A stretch of 64,000 bases of DNA from Aspergillus flavus (Eukaryota; Ascomycota; Eurotiomycetes; Eurotiales; Aspergillaceae). The notes beneath the pieces are model-generated. The model was given only the letters and a program-made list of their open reading frames with translations, made no database searches and had not been told where the DNA came from. Positions within the stretch are counted from its first letter, which is position 1. Each line of letters begins with the position of its first letter. Where the stretch lies: assembly GCF_009017415.1 (NCBI RefSeq), contig NC_092405.1:4154001-4218000 (forward strand). The letters are read 5' to 3'. Shown one piece after another: positions 21,005-31,435 of this stretch. The position numbers and the translations under genes are program-made.

Positions 21005-22207
21005 TCATGACGCACCACCAATGAAAACTGCAATGCAAGTCGCATTATCACTACCCGGCACATCCGCAGCCTCGTCAACAATATATTTCGCAGACTCTGT
21101 TGCATTTAACCCAGACCGGTAGCACGTCAATAACCCGTGCACCATAATCTCATCTTCAAGGCTGTTAGTCACGCCATCCGAGGTCAAGATTAAAACGTGC
21201 TGACTCCCATCATTCAAGTCGACTCGTGACAGATACGGCTCATTGGATAAAAGATTCCATTGATCGATAGAAGACGAGACATCAGCCCGTATCTGCGCTT
21301 CATTGAGCGGCCCCGTCCCCGAGTTAATGAGAGGGTCCTTGTATTGGAGATCACCCAGTGCTCGAGACATGTTCAGGGAGCCTATATCATCCGTGTCAGA
21401 GGCCTTGTAGAGTATCATGAACTCATAATTTATTCTTCATAGACAGGAACACCGACCTAGCCTTTCTGTCCCACTATCAGTGTTAACCATACCCCCGGCA
21501 TCCATGATTCGATTCTTCTCGTCTGAATCGCCCGGTTTATGTGACCTCGTTATCCGACGCTGTATGAGAGTTAGATCTTGTTTTTCCGAACAGGTCAATC
21601 CACGTAGAAGATACGTAACGTACGATATTAGTAGCTCCCTCACTCGAACTAGTATAATCCGTCATTAGAATATGCGAATCGCCCAGATTCCCAATGACCA
21701 GGAAACCCTGGGTCAAATTGACCAAGGCCAAAGCAGCAGTCGACCCCGACGTCGCGAATTGCTCCTCGCCGTCGCGGAAGTCTTTCAGTAGCTCCGCTTC
21801 CTCTTTCTTGATCGCTTCTTTGATGGCCTCTTCGTACCGACCAGATTCGAGTTCCGGGCTTTCTTGTAAAAAGCGCAGTATGTTTTCGTTGGCGTGTTTG
21901 GATACTTTGCTGGAGCCACTGTGTTTATCATGCTTTCGGTTAATTGGTTCATATTTTAAGTAAAGAAGGTGATGCATACTGTCCGTCGTAAACTGCGAAG
22001 AAGGCTATCTTGTCGCCTGATTTTGTTAAGAAGTTCTCTGGGAGGAGGAATGTATACTGGTCTTGTTGGGTTGGTCGGGAACCTATTGTCTATTGGGATG
22101 TGAGTGTTATATATTTGGAAACCAAAGGAAATGCTTACACTTGCAGCCCCTGCACCCTCGATCATTATTGTGCTTGGAGATGTAGTGGTAGTGGTCGTAG
22201 TGCTCAT
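21005..22207 (-). CDS. PP2C-type serine/threonine phosphatase
   Basis: Five exons: 22207-22139, 22089-21980, 21918-21624, 21559-21457 and 21381-21005, giving 317 residues. PPM/PP2C motifs are in order: STIGSRPTQQDQY, FFAVYDGHGSSKV (metal Asp58), SGSTAALALV, VIGNLGDSHILM, RRITRSHKPGD, LNMSRALGD, LILTSDGVTN (metal Asp) and GSDNATCIAV (metal Asp). All Mn/Mg-binding Asp residues are present, so it should be an active phosphatase. The second glycine of the usual DGHGG is Ser, a mild deviation. The N-terminus is a short Thr-rich stretch with no signal or membrane segment, so it is probably cytosolic or nuclear. The first intron could use either of two overlapping donors; I chose gtaagc with acceptor caatag because it gives the conserved STIGSRP. 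Substrate unknown. Confidence 0.88.
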
Positions 22208-22587
22208 GGCGAGAGGTGGGTGAGTCCTTCAAGGTGTCTTTGTGAGAAATCTGTATATGTAGTGTGTCTATATCTATGGTATCTGGTCTTGTGGGGTTGT
22301 GGTCAGAGGATATTCATGGATTGACTTTGTTTTATGTTTGTTGATGCCGAATAGTTGGACCCCATTGTGGATCTTACGTCAATGGGCAGTCACGGCTGCT
22401 TTATGACGCTATTGTGCCTGGTCTCCGCTCCACTTCTTGCTTTCTTGGGAAACCCTGTTCCTTAATTATGCAACAAAGGAGACTATATCCTGCTCCATAC
22501 ATTCGTCACCATGCAGATTGTAATTTTGGTAGCTATTGCATGGTTTTCTACTGCGCTAGGTGGATATCTTGTTTTAGGTTGGTTCCA
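22208..22587. other. Intergenic, PP2C promoter/cca1 3' region (380 bp)
   Basis: Nothing beyond the PP2C upstream region and the cca1 3'UTR, both on the minus strand. Confidence 0.6.
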
Positions 22588-24585
22588 TCACTTCGAGCGT
22601 ATGTCAAGCTCTTCCTTTCGACTTGACACTTCTTCCAACGCCTTGGCCTTATCTGTGATCTCTGGGTGTAGGAGCTGCCACTTAATCACCATGTCCAAAG
22701 CCTTGCTCATCCACGGTCCTTTCGGAGATGCAAGGTTCTGGGCAATTTCAACCCCGTTCACGATGGGTTTCATGTCGTAGACGTTTTCCAGGTCGTGTTC
22801 TACGAGGTATGAGAGAAACTGATTGTACTCTTGGATCACTGCCAAGCACATACGAGTAAGTACGATTGGAAAGCCAAGGATAAACGGGAAACTCTCACCT
22901 TTGTTGAACTCGCCTCCTTGCGCAACTTCTTGCAAGATGGCCAAGGTACAGCAAAGTCTCCAGTCCTTGCTCCATGTACGGATGTGCAATCCAATTTGCT
23001 GTCGAATTTCGGCCGCGGTGCCACTCATACGCCCTTGCAGAAGTGAGGATTTCACGTCCACGATAGAGCGCCAATGACGAGCCGCATCACGGAGCAAGTT
23101 GATCGTTTTGTTATCAGAACGAAGGCTATCCCTAGCGACTTCCGCCGCGCGGGCAGGAGGTGGCCTTGGTTTTGGCCCTTGCGCCACGCGATCTGGCACC
23201 GTAGACCAGGGTGCGAATGCGGCAATCACCCAAGCATAATAAGCTTCTTGAGCGTCGCGAATAAGCAGGTCGCGTACACGTGCAATAGGTATCGAGTTGT
23301 TGTTGGGGTGTAATAACTTCTGCAGCGCATTGTATGCAGGAGCCCAAGAAGATGTATCCACGCCGACATCATCTTGGTGGTTTGCAAAAATTGTTGGATA
23401 TAATTCAAGGCGGTCAATAAATTGTAGAGCACCTCGGGGATCAGGACCTGTATGTTGTGAGTGTGTAAACCATGGTTGTAAATCAGAGAACATATTACCT
23501 TTGAGCATCTTCGTCATCTCAGTCCCCACTCGCTCTCTACTGATCTTCAGTTTAAGTGCTTCACTGATATCCTTGTTTTTCATAGCATTTTCCGTATCTT
23601 CATCGATGCGATATCCTAATCGGCTGGCAAACCGAATGAGTCGCAGTACACGTAATGGGTCATCCTTAAAGGTTTGATACGGCTCCATTGGTGTTCGGAT
23701 TACTTGGTCTCTCATATCTTGAAAGCCCCTCCTAGTAAAATCCTCTACTTTGGACTCGTTCAAATTGTAAAAGAGGGCATTGATGGTTGCATCCCGGCGC
23801 ATTGCATCCTCCTCGGCCGTACCAAACTCCATCTGGGGATTGCGACTATCATCCGAGTAGGTTTCCTTCCGTAGGTTAACCAAATCGATATCTAGCCCAA
23901 AGATCTTAGTAGTGACCGTTTCCAGATGCTTTGACTTCTCCGGATTAGCTTCAATTTTATGAAGACTGACGATAGCGTCCTTGAGCTGGCCATTGTTGTG
24001 GTTTTTCTTGTACTTCTGCAGATTCTCGGGAATATCCAAGTAGTCCTTAAGCAGGAGACCGAACTGGTAGCCTGTCATGTTATTGATGCCCACATCGATG
24101 TCATGGCTATCGATGCCGAGCAGCTTGTCCCGCACCCAGCCTCCTGTAAAACGCAGTACCGTGCGTGGGGTGTCCACTGCATTGCCTCCTTCTGCAATCG
24201 ACCGTTCTCGTATGTAGTCTGCGACATCTAGGAGGAGGGATTTCAGGGTGTTCTCGATGGGCGTGAGCTGGATTATAGGATGCGTCTGATCGGGTGTCGC
24301 GGTCATTTCGTCAGAAGGGTTCTTGCGCGAGATAGGGGAAGATATGCGTCTCCTTTTGGTAGCTCTCTCAGGGGAAGAATTTCTAGGTTTCTTGTGGTTC
24401 ATGGAATAATTGCACACAGTTTGGCGCCAGGGACAGATCGGTGGGTTTAATACTAGTGGGGTGCTTCTGGTATTAGTCGGGAATCTTGTAGATTGAGTGG
24501 AAACATAGACAGTTCGCAGAAATTGCTGGGTGGGGCTGAACTGATATATCTCAGGAAGAATGCGTAAAGAAGTGGGTTTGAACAT
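22588..24585 (-). CDS. cca1: CCA-adding tRNA nucleotidyltransferase
   Basis: Single uninterrupted frame. From the ATG at 24585 the protein has 665 residues; from the ATG at 24402 it has 604. Class II polymerase-beta-type motifs are present: LRFTGGWVRD, SHDIDVGINN with the two metal Asp, GTAEEDAMRRDATINAL, and DPLRVLRLIRFASRLGY, followed by the helical body. The enzyme adds CCA to tRNA 3' ends in nucleus/cytosol and mitochondria. The longer form starts MFKPTSLRIL and is rich in Arg/Ser/Thr with almost no acid, like a mitochondrial presequence. The shorter form starts MNHKKPRNSS with the basic cluster KRRR, a possible nuclear signal. This fits dual targeting by alternative starts, as known for yeast CCA1. 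The frame is open to an ATG at 24759, but that extension looks unlike protein. It is divergent from trs85. Confidence 0.93.
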   Translation of the reverse strand: MFKPTSLRILPEIYQFSPTQQFLRTVYVSTQSTRFPTNTRSTPLVLNPPICPWRQTVCNYSMNHKKPRNSSPERATKRRRISSPISRKNPSDEMTATPDQTHPIIQLTPIENTLKSLLLDVADYIRERSIAEGGNAVDTPRTVLRFTGGWVRDKLLGIDSHDIDVGINNMTGYQFGLLLKDYLDIPENLQKYKKNHNNGQLKDAIVSLHKIEANPEKSKHLETVTTKIFGLDIDLVNLRKETYSDDSRNPQMEFGTAEEDAMRRDATINALFYNLNESKVEDFTRRGFQDMRDQVIRTPMEPYQTFKDDPLRVLRLIRFASRLGYRIDEDTENAMKNKDISEALKLKISRERVGTEMTKMLKGNMFSDLQPWFTHSQHTGPDPRGALQFIDRLELYPTIFANHQDDVGVDTSSWAPAYNALQKLLHPNNNSIPIARVRDLLIRDAQEAYYAWVIAAFAPWSTVPDRVAQGPKPRPPPARAAEVARDSLRSDNKTINLLRDAARHWRSIVDVKSSLLQGRMSGTAAEIRQQIGLHIRTWSKDWRLCCTLAILQEVAQGGEFNKGESFPFILGFPIVLTRMCLAVIQEYNQFLSYLVEHDLENVYDMKPIVNGVEIAQNLASPKGPWMSKALDMVIKWQLLHPEITDKAKALEEVSSRKEELDIRSK

Positions 24586-25172
24586 GGATCGTTTCCATGA
24601 CAGAAGGAAGTTACAGTATGACTCTATGAGTTTGTTGTCGGTGCCCGCATTGATGACTTCAGTCATTCTGCCCGTCTTTTTATACTTTGCGATCAGGTAG
24701 CAGGGACCACCGCCTTCCGCCTTGTCGGCATTTGAGATCATTTGGTCCTGGTCAAGCATTTCAGGAAAAGTAATTGAACGTGAATGAACTTTAGTCCCCC
24801 TTGCAGGTTTTTGAGTTTCAACTATAATTACTTATGTGTCTCTTTGTCCAGATAGAACATATTTTCCGTACCTATGAGTCTACCTTGACTACCTGAATCC
24901 TCCATTTGCTAAATTTAATTACTATTGTATCACGTTGCGTTGTTGTTTCTGCCGCGGTGACTTGGCCTCCATCCCGTCAACAACATCCCTCCTCCCTCAA
25001 TCTCCGTCTTCCACTTTCTCCCTTCTCTCCAAACCCACGTGTTACTTCAATACTGACCGCTCCTACGTGCATTCCCCCCACCCACCCCCTCTTTCTCTTT
25101 ATAGCTTCGGTCCATGGGCTCTAAAGTCCCTTCAATTTCTATAAGTCCCGCTTCGCCATCCACTCGGAGTCC
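24586..25172. other. Divergent promoter region, cca1/trs85 (587 bp)
   Basis: No separate gene is seen. The trs85 proximal side (24960-25140) is a long pyrimidine-rich CT tract on the plus strand, typical of fungal promoters just upstream of the transcription start. Confidence 0.55.
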
Positions 25173-27463
25173 ATGACATCGCCCGGAGATGCTGCTCCGG
25201 TCAGACCTCCGCCGTCCTTCTCGCCCGGCGTTCCGCGAGTCGCATCCAAGACGAGATATCCAGATCAACGCCGCGATTCGTCTCCAAATCTAGATTCGGA
25301 CCTAGTAGACTCAAGAATTGCCACGTCCCCCACGCAACCCCCTCTATCGGCCACCGCTGCGGAGCTGCCGATTAGATCCGCATCGCCCCATGCTCGATCT
25401 ATAAGATCGTCAACGCCGCAATTGACCCGATCGTCACTGGGTTCTCCGACGGAAGGACGACTGGATGGTTCTGAAGATATACGCTCTTTGATTATACGCT
25501 CATTCTCCCCGGTAGTCGGGGTTTACTCGTCGGTCGATACTGATGAACTAGTCAGACAAAAAGGCTTCGCGGGCGGCTTTTGGGAGCTAATTCGCCCTTT
25601 TGGAGAGACTGTTCCTGGGAAGATTGTGGTTCGCGATAGTGTAGGGGCAAGTCGTGGCTGGGAAGATTATGGGGTCCGGTTTGTCGACTTAGGGGGCAAC
25701 CCACAGGTCTCCTCTGAACCGAGAGCGCCGCCTCTGACACAATTAGAGGAAGCGCTAGAGAGGCAATTGGAATCACCAGATGATCCACTGGGAGGTATAC
25801 TACGGCCAAAAGATTTTCTCAGTTTTCCTACAACATCCCCATTATATAAATCATTTCTGCGTCAGCTGCTATCAGTCTCTTCTCCGACCCCGCATGAGAC
25901 ATTCCGCCACCCCGTGGCGAGCGTTATCGCCATTAGCTCACGAAACACATCGCCTCTTGAAACGCTACGACGGCTATATGCGGACACCAGCAATGGAGAT
26001 AGGAAGCTACCGGAGTGGGTTCACCCCGAGTACCTCCGGTACTATGTCTTGGTTCATGACGAGGATCGCGATGACATCACGGAATCAACGAAACTCTACG
26101 ACCAAATGAAACGTCACTTTGGCTTGCATTGTCATCTCTTGAGGCTACGCAGCAACCAATGTGTTGTGACTGATGACGACAGCTGCCAGGTGCCCGAAGC
26201 CGAATGGCTTTCACCTACAGAACGCCTGTCAGGTCGATCAGGTAGGGTTCAAAAACTTTATAAGTTGCTTTAATGCACTGGATCTAACAGCGAATAGAGC
26301 CTCTAGTCGATCTAGATACAGATGGTCAGCCGTATCTTTTCGAGTCCGATGTCACTGCCATCAAAGCCTTCGTCCGGGAGTTGGTCGCTCAATCCGTGAT
26401 ACCCTATATGGAGAATCGAGTAACTGTTTGGAATGATCAGGTAGCATCACGAAGGCGTGGCATCAGTGGCCGTTTCATGTCAATGTCTCGACGATGGGCA
26501 GGTTTCGGGTCTGGCTCTCGATCTAGCCTTATTGGCTCCGGTGGTGGAACCAGTGGAAACTACGACCTTGCTCATGGCTTCTACAAGCCCGATGTACCCG
26601 AGGCCATTCTCCGAAAGATGGCGGACTTTGCCTTCATGCTGCGGGATTGGAAGTTATCGGCATCCACCTACGAACTCCTCCGGTCAGACTATGCGAATGA
26701 CAAAGCGTGGAAGTATCATGCTGGCGTCCATGAAATGTGTGCTGTGAGCATGCTTCTGAACCCTCTTTCCATGCCTGGAAAATCGAAAATCAATGATATT
26801 GATCAGATGATTGAAACTGCCTGTTATTCCTACCTTACAAGATGCTCAGATGCACCCAATGCCTTACGTTGTCTCTCCTTGTCCATGGAATTACTGAAGT
26901 CTCGTGGAGGTTCTGGAATCGAAAGTGCGGCTAGATGGGCCATGCGGGCCATGGACCTGAGTTTAGTCGGCTCTATCGGCCAAGCGCTCCTCAGCGAAAG
27001 GATTTCAGCCTGCTACGCCTCCCGAAATGCAATCAACGGAGTCAGATTTGGCTCACGGCATCGAAAAGCTGGCATGTGGAGTGTTCTCGCTGCGGACCGA
27101 TGGCTCAGACTAGGGAAGCCATCACTGGCCTCTGCGTCTCTCGAAGAGGCCGAACGCCTCTATGCAGATGTTTTGGACAGCAACGGCGCGTTTCCTATAC
27201 CGGAGATGCAAGCTTTCGTTGATAACCTGAGACATGCAGTGAAGGTTGAATATCTCGAGTCTAGAGGCTTAGACACTGGAGACGAGGCGGCGACAGCCGA
27301 TCCTCTAGACGTTTTCGAACCCGAGGAGACGAGTGAAAAGCTAGACAAGCGGAAGAATCGGAAATCGCTGATCGCTAATCCGATGGACTCAGGCGGTCTT
27401 AGCTCTACTCAAGGAGCGAGAGATGATGATAATCCTGCAAATGACGATTTTGAACGAGCTTAA
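25173..27463 (+). CDS. trs85: TRAPPIII subunit Trs85/TRAPPC8 homologue
   Basis: Two exons, 25173-26241 and 26298-27463, give 744 residues. The acceptor is gaatag and the join reads GRSEPLVDLD. After a Ser/Pro-rich N-terminus of about 105 residues, the family block begins: SLIIRSFSPVVGVYSS, ELVRQKGF, GGFWELIRPFGE, VRDSVGASRGWEDYGVRF. The C-terminal half has the conserved HGFYKPDVPEAILRKMADFAFMLRDW region, with helical TPR-like repeats after it. Trs85 is the specific subunit of TRAPPIII, which activates Rab1/Ypt1 on autophagosomal and Golgi membranes. The length fits fungal members, which are shorter than animal TRAPPC8. An unstructured acidic tail ends the protein. It is tandem with chm7, 634 bp downstream. 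Confidence 0.92.
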
Positions 27464-28097
27464 GGATGCAATGGCTAATATATGGGCGTACAAAGAAAGG
27501 GCATTTGATAGACACATGACCAATTTAATTATTTTTATGTCTGAGAGACTTCTTTGGTAAATGCCCGAGAAGGGTATCTATCTAAGTACGAAGAATACCT
27601 ATTTTGCATGAGGCAAAAGAATAACAATCTCAGACACCACAATTCATGAGCCGTAGTGATGATGTCAGTTCATTCATGCAGTCTGAGCCGTTACACAAGA
27701 TGCTTTCCGGCCGACAAAGACAATGTCAATGGTACATAGCAGAAACATTTTTACATTGTTCGGCTTTCATTCCATGTTCCCAGTCCATCAAACCATTAGC
27801 TTTATATATGTCATATGGACAGCGACAGGGCTATATACTGCGCATCACATGAAGAGCTAGGCGTAGCTATACTAATCAGGCATAGCCACATCACGTGTGT
27901 TGGTCTTATCGGTCCATATCAATGATCACTCCAGTAACAAACAACTACTACGGTTTGTTAACAACCCACCTGCATCAGAGCAGTTCGGCTCGGCAGCCTC
28001 CAGAAACCAGAGCCTTATCTAGCCTTTTATCGCAATTGGACACCAAAGACTCTATTATCACTATACCCCAGGATCACAAACCCTATCCATCCTCAAC
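27464..28097. other. Intergenic, trs85 to chm7 (634 bp)
   Basis: No gene or RNA is supported. It holds the trs85 3'UTR and the chm7 promoter. A TCACGTGT E-box-like site lies near 27891. Confidence 0.55.
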
Positions 28098-29780
28098 ATG
28101 AACGACCTTCTCAACTTCATTCTATCACAGGATGCATTCCGGAAGTATGAAAACTCACACCACTAAACCCTTCCAATCGACAAGAACCAACGCTAATCGA
28201 ATTTGTTACCAGAAACCGACTCCCATCCCTCTACTCCGACTTCGCCATACACCGCAAAACCAACCCCGACGGCTACGCCGTCAACGTCGCAGCATGGGAA
28301 CAAGCACTAACCAAAGCCGCAAAGCACGGCTATATCTCCTCCTCACACGGCCAACTCTCGACACCGTCTAAGGGGGCAATGCGGAAAAGTGACCATCTGA
28401 TTCTCCGCGCTGATAAGTCGCTGTTGCGGGATCTGGAGATCCCGGAATGGGGGCAGCCGGTGGCGCTTGGGGCTGTTTTGGTATGTCTTTCTTTCTTTCT
28501 TTGTTTGTTTGTTTTTGTTTCTCTGTGCAAGATACGGGTGTCCTAATGTGTGTTTTGGGTGTTTTAGGAAGAGGCGATGCAGAACCGGACGATTGTGCCG
28601 TTGCAGGTGTATAGGGTTAATCCGGCCATTTTGCAGAAGCCGCAGTGGCGGCTTATTGATCCGGGTGTTTTAAATCCGTGGAATGTGATGAGCTGGGGGT
28701 TGAAGCAGTTGAAGGGTGTTGTTGTCGGGACGGATGACTCTTCGCCTGTTTTACAGGGCCAGGAGTGGGTTTTGGTGGAGAACCTTAAGGTATGGGCTTT
28801 GCTGTTGAAAAGGGTGTGGTTGAAGTGCTAACTGTAGAACAGGAGGCTGCAGGAGGAATAGTGAAGAAAGTTATGGGTCGGAGTCCGTCGAACACTGACC
28901 TCGTTTATTCTAAGGAAAGCTTTGTGAGCGAATTTGGAACAACCCTAAATCAAGACAGCGAGCTATCAGAAGCAGACTTTGATGTTCTATTGTTATATTT
29001 ATCCCGCGACAGCGGAGCCATTGCATATGATGGCAAGGTATGTATAATGGCCTCTATATGCGCTTCGACACACTAACCATTCACCAGACAATCAAGTTCC
29101 GACCCTCAAATGATGCTCCGAGGGAAATTACCCAGCAAGATAGCACCATCGCCTCTATCAAAGCGCTCATGGCAACTATGACGAAACAAGTGGAAGGATT
29201 AGAAAACAAAATCTCTGAATTGAACTCAGCCGCAAAGGCAGCTTTGCATAACAAGAACAGGATATCTGCCCTTTCAGCGGTGCGGTCTAAGAAGCTGGCC
29301 GAACGTAACCTGCAACAGAGACTAGATACCCTGGCACAGCTAGAGGAAGTTTACTCTAAGATCGAGCAAGCGACTAGCCAGATTGAATACGTCCAAGTGA
29401 TGGAGGCAAGTACTGGTGTTCTTCGTGGCCTCAATACTCAGATTGGTGGCGCCGAGAGGGTCGAAGATGTGGTTGATGAATTGCGCGAGGAGATGTCCAA
29501 GGTGGACGAGATTGGAAACATAATGAACGAGGCTGGTCCCCAGGTCGACGAGGCAGAGATAGACGAGGAGCTCGAGGAGCTAGAGAACAAGGAACGACAA
29601 GCTGTGGAAGAGGAGGAAGCAGAAAAGACTCGTCAGAAGCTCGCCGAACTCGACAACCTCGAACAAAAGGCTAAGGAGGCCGCACGCATCGCAGGCTCAG
29701 AGCAAAATCTGGATTCCGAATTAGAGGAAAGGCTTTCCCGGATGTCAGTAGAAGAGAACCCCAGTACCGCGGCACAGTGA
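28098..29780 (+). CDS. chm7: CHMP7/Chm7 ESCRT-III-like Snf7-family protein
   Basis: Five exons: 28098-28144, 28213-28480, 28568-28789, 28843-29037 and 29088-29780, giving 474 residues. The N-terminal half is the CHMP7-type ESCRT-II-like winged-helix region (RKNRLPSLYSDF, HLILRADKSLL, PQWRLIDPGVL). The C-terminal half, from about residue 245, is a Snf7 domain with long charged helices (NKNRISALSAVRSKKL, VMEASTGVLRGLN) and an acidic C-terminal helix. Chm7 is recruited by LEM-domain proteins to the inner nuclear envelope and helps reseal membranes and survey nuclear pores. The first coding exon is only 47 nt, and its downstream join (FRKNRLPSL) depends on a phase-2 intron that I read from motif continuity. 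It is convergent with rad18, with only 85 bp between stop codons. Confidence 0.9.
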
Positions 29781-29865
29781 GGTATAAAGCATCTCTATCG
29801 GCGAGAAGGTTCTAGCCAAGGTATATCTACACGACAAAGAAAGAATGCGCATTGGGATGGACAGT

Positions 29866-31201
29866 TTATCCAGGAAGCGTATAAGGCTCTTCACTTTCAC
29901 CGGGCTCCTGTGCGTGTTGAATTTTAGGATAGGCGGCACTTGTGAGATCTACGAGTGGCTGTTCCGGCTTCTGCATATTCGTTGGAATTGTAGCCTCCAC
30001 TGGTTGCTCAACTGTGGGTGATTCTTGCGATTGAGCCGGGGCTGCAGACGGGATGGTCGTGCGAACTAAAGCATCGCTTCGCTTTCGAGCGTTTGCAATC
30101 AGCTGCTTGAAGTCGCTTTCATGGGTGGTCGACCATGCGGTTGCATCAAAGTCTTTACGCATAACGGAGCCAGCAGACTCAGCAGAGGGATGTGCACTAC
30201 CGCCCTGTGTGCGTTCCCAGACACCCAATTCATGTAATAATTCACGCTTGGACTTTGGCGTTTTGGAGTCGCAGTTAGCGTTCCATAAGTTCATCCACTC
30301 GGTGTGACGTCTTTGCAGTAGGGGCCGTGGGCCCCAGTTCGGTATTCCCAAATCTTTAAGCTTTTTCCGGAGCACATTGTCTTTTAATAAAGAATAGTTT
30401 ATTGTGGGGAGTCTCTCGGGCGCTTTGTTCAGTGTTCGCGAAGCAGGCGACATGGGCTGCAATGAGCTATGACTCGGGTTAGTACATTTAGAGTATAGAA
30501 AATCCATCTAGACCTTACCCAAATGATATCTTTTTCGGCGGGACTGGATCTCCGGTGCAATTATCTAAGTGTTGAAAGACTGCTTCGTTCTTCATCCTCC
30601 GATTGCAAATTGGGCACGCAACCAGGCCGTCCTCTAACCAGAGCTCATTAGACTTTACTCTAAAGCCGCTGCATATATAGAAGAACCTACCAGGCACATA
30701 TTCTTCATCCTGGCTATCCTCAACTACGTCCATAGTTGCAGGTTCAGTTTGCCGCTCCACGCCTTTAGTTCGTGACCGCGTCTGTCTCCCCTCCGAAACC
30801 TCACTATTTGACCCATTCCGCTCATCGACCTTCCTCTTCTTCGAAGCAGGTTGCGCCGTTCCTACTTCTGCATCTTCTCGATCTTCAGTTGCAGCGCGTT
30901 TAGCCAGGTCCAACACACTAGGTCTTGCATTCTGAAACGCCTCGACAAGTTCTTGGACCGCCCAATTCCGCCGCAATTTCAATTCCTGGTCCGAACTTCG
31001 ACAAGCTGGACATTTCCCCTCCGTGCTCAAACACCGCCGGATACACAGTGAGCAAAACGTATGACAGCACGAGGTAATAACGGGGTTGTCGAAAAAGTCC
31101 TTGCACACCTGGCAGCGGAGCGCGGACTCGAGTGGCGTCAGAAGCGACAACGGCGTTCCGAGCCAGTCGGTCGAGTCGGGGAGGTCAAACGTCTGCTCCA
31201 T
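29866..31201 (-). CDS. rad18: Rad18 E3 ubiquitin ligase (PCNA monoubiquitination)
   Basis: Two exons, 31201-30519 and 30466-29866, give 427 residues. Domains in order: a C3HC4 RING (residues 30-70: [23 protein letters not shown]), a UBZ4 zinc finger (about 192-214: [15 protein letters not shown]) and a SAP DNA-binding segment (about 245-285: [20 protein letters not shown]). The C-terminal region is disordered and includes the Rad6-binding area of the family. Rad18 with Rad6 monoubiquitinates PCNA at stalled forks and starts translesion synthesis. The A. nidulans orthologue is uvsH. It is divergent from the DNA polymerase delta subunit gene across 234 bp carrying two MluI cell-cycle boxes, which suits a shared replication and repair programme. 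Confidence 0.95.
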
Positions 31202-31356
31202 AGGTGCGGGAGCAGAACGAGAATATAAGGACAGGAAGAAAGAGGGGTACGTACGTGGCGAGACGGAGGAGTTGAGGTTCGCCGCAACACAAGGTACTTG
31301 AAAGAGTAGTAATTAGTTGAACTATTTGGGAAGGCCGCCAAGACCCGCTGACTTAG

Positions 31357-31380
31357 ACGCGTTAAGTGGTTTGGACGCGT
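31357..31380 (+). promoter_or_regulatory. Two MluI cell-cycle boxes (ACGCGT) between rad18 and cdc27/pol32
   Basis: ACGCGT occurs at 31357-31362 and 31375-31380, starts 18 bp apart, inside the 234-bp divergent promoter. ACGCGT is the MBF (Mbp1/Swi6, Cdc10/Res) site that drives G1/S expression of replication and repair genes in yeasts. The nearer site is 56 bp from the cdc27 ATG and the farther 156 bp from the rad18 ATG. Confidence 0.65.
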
Positions 31381-31435
31381 CGACACTTATTTGCTCCCCC
31401 ATCATTCTGTCGTATGATCAAGCGCTCTGGATAAA

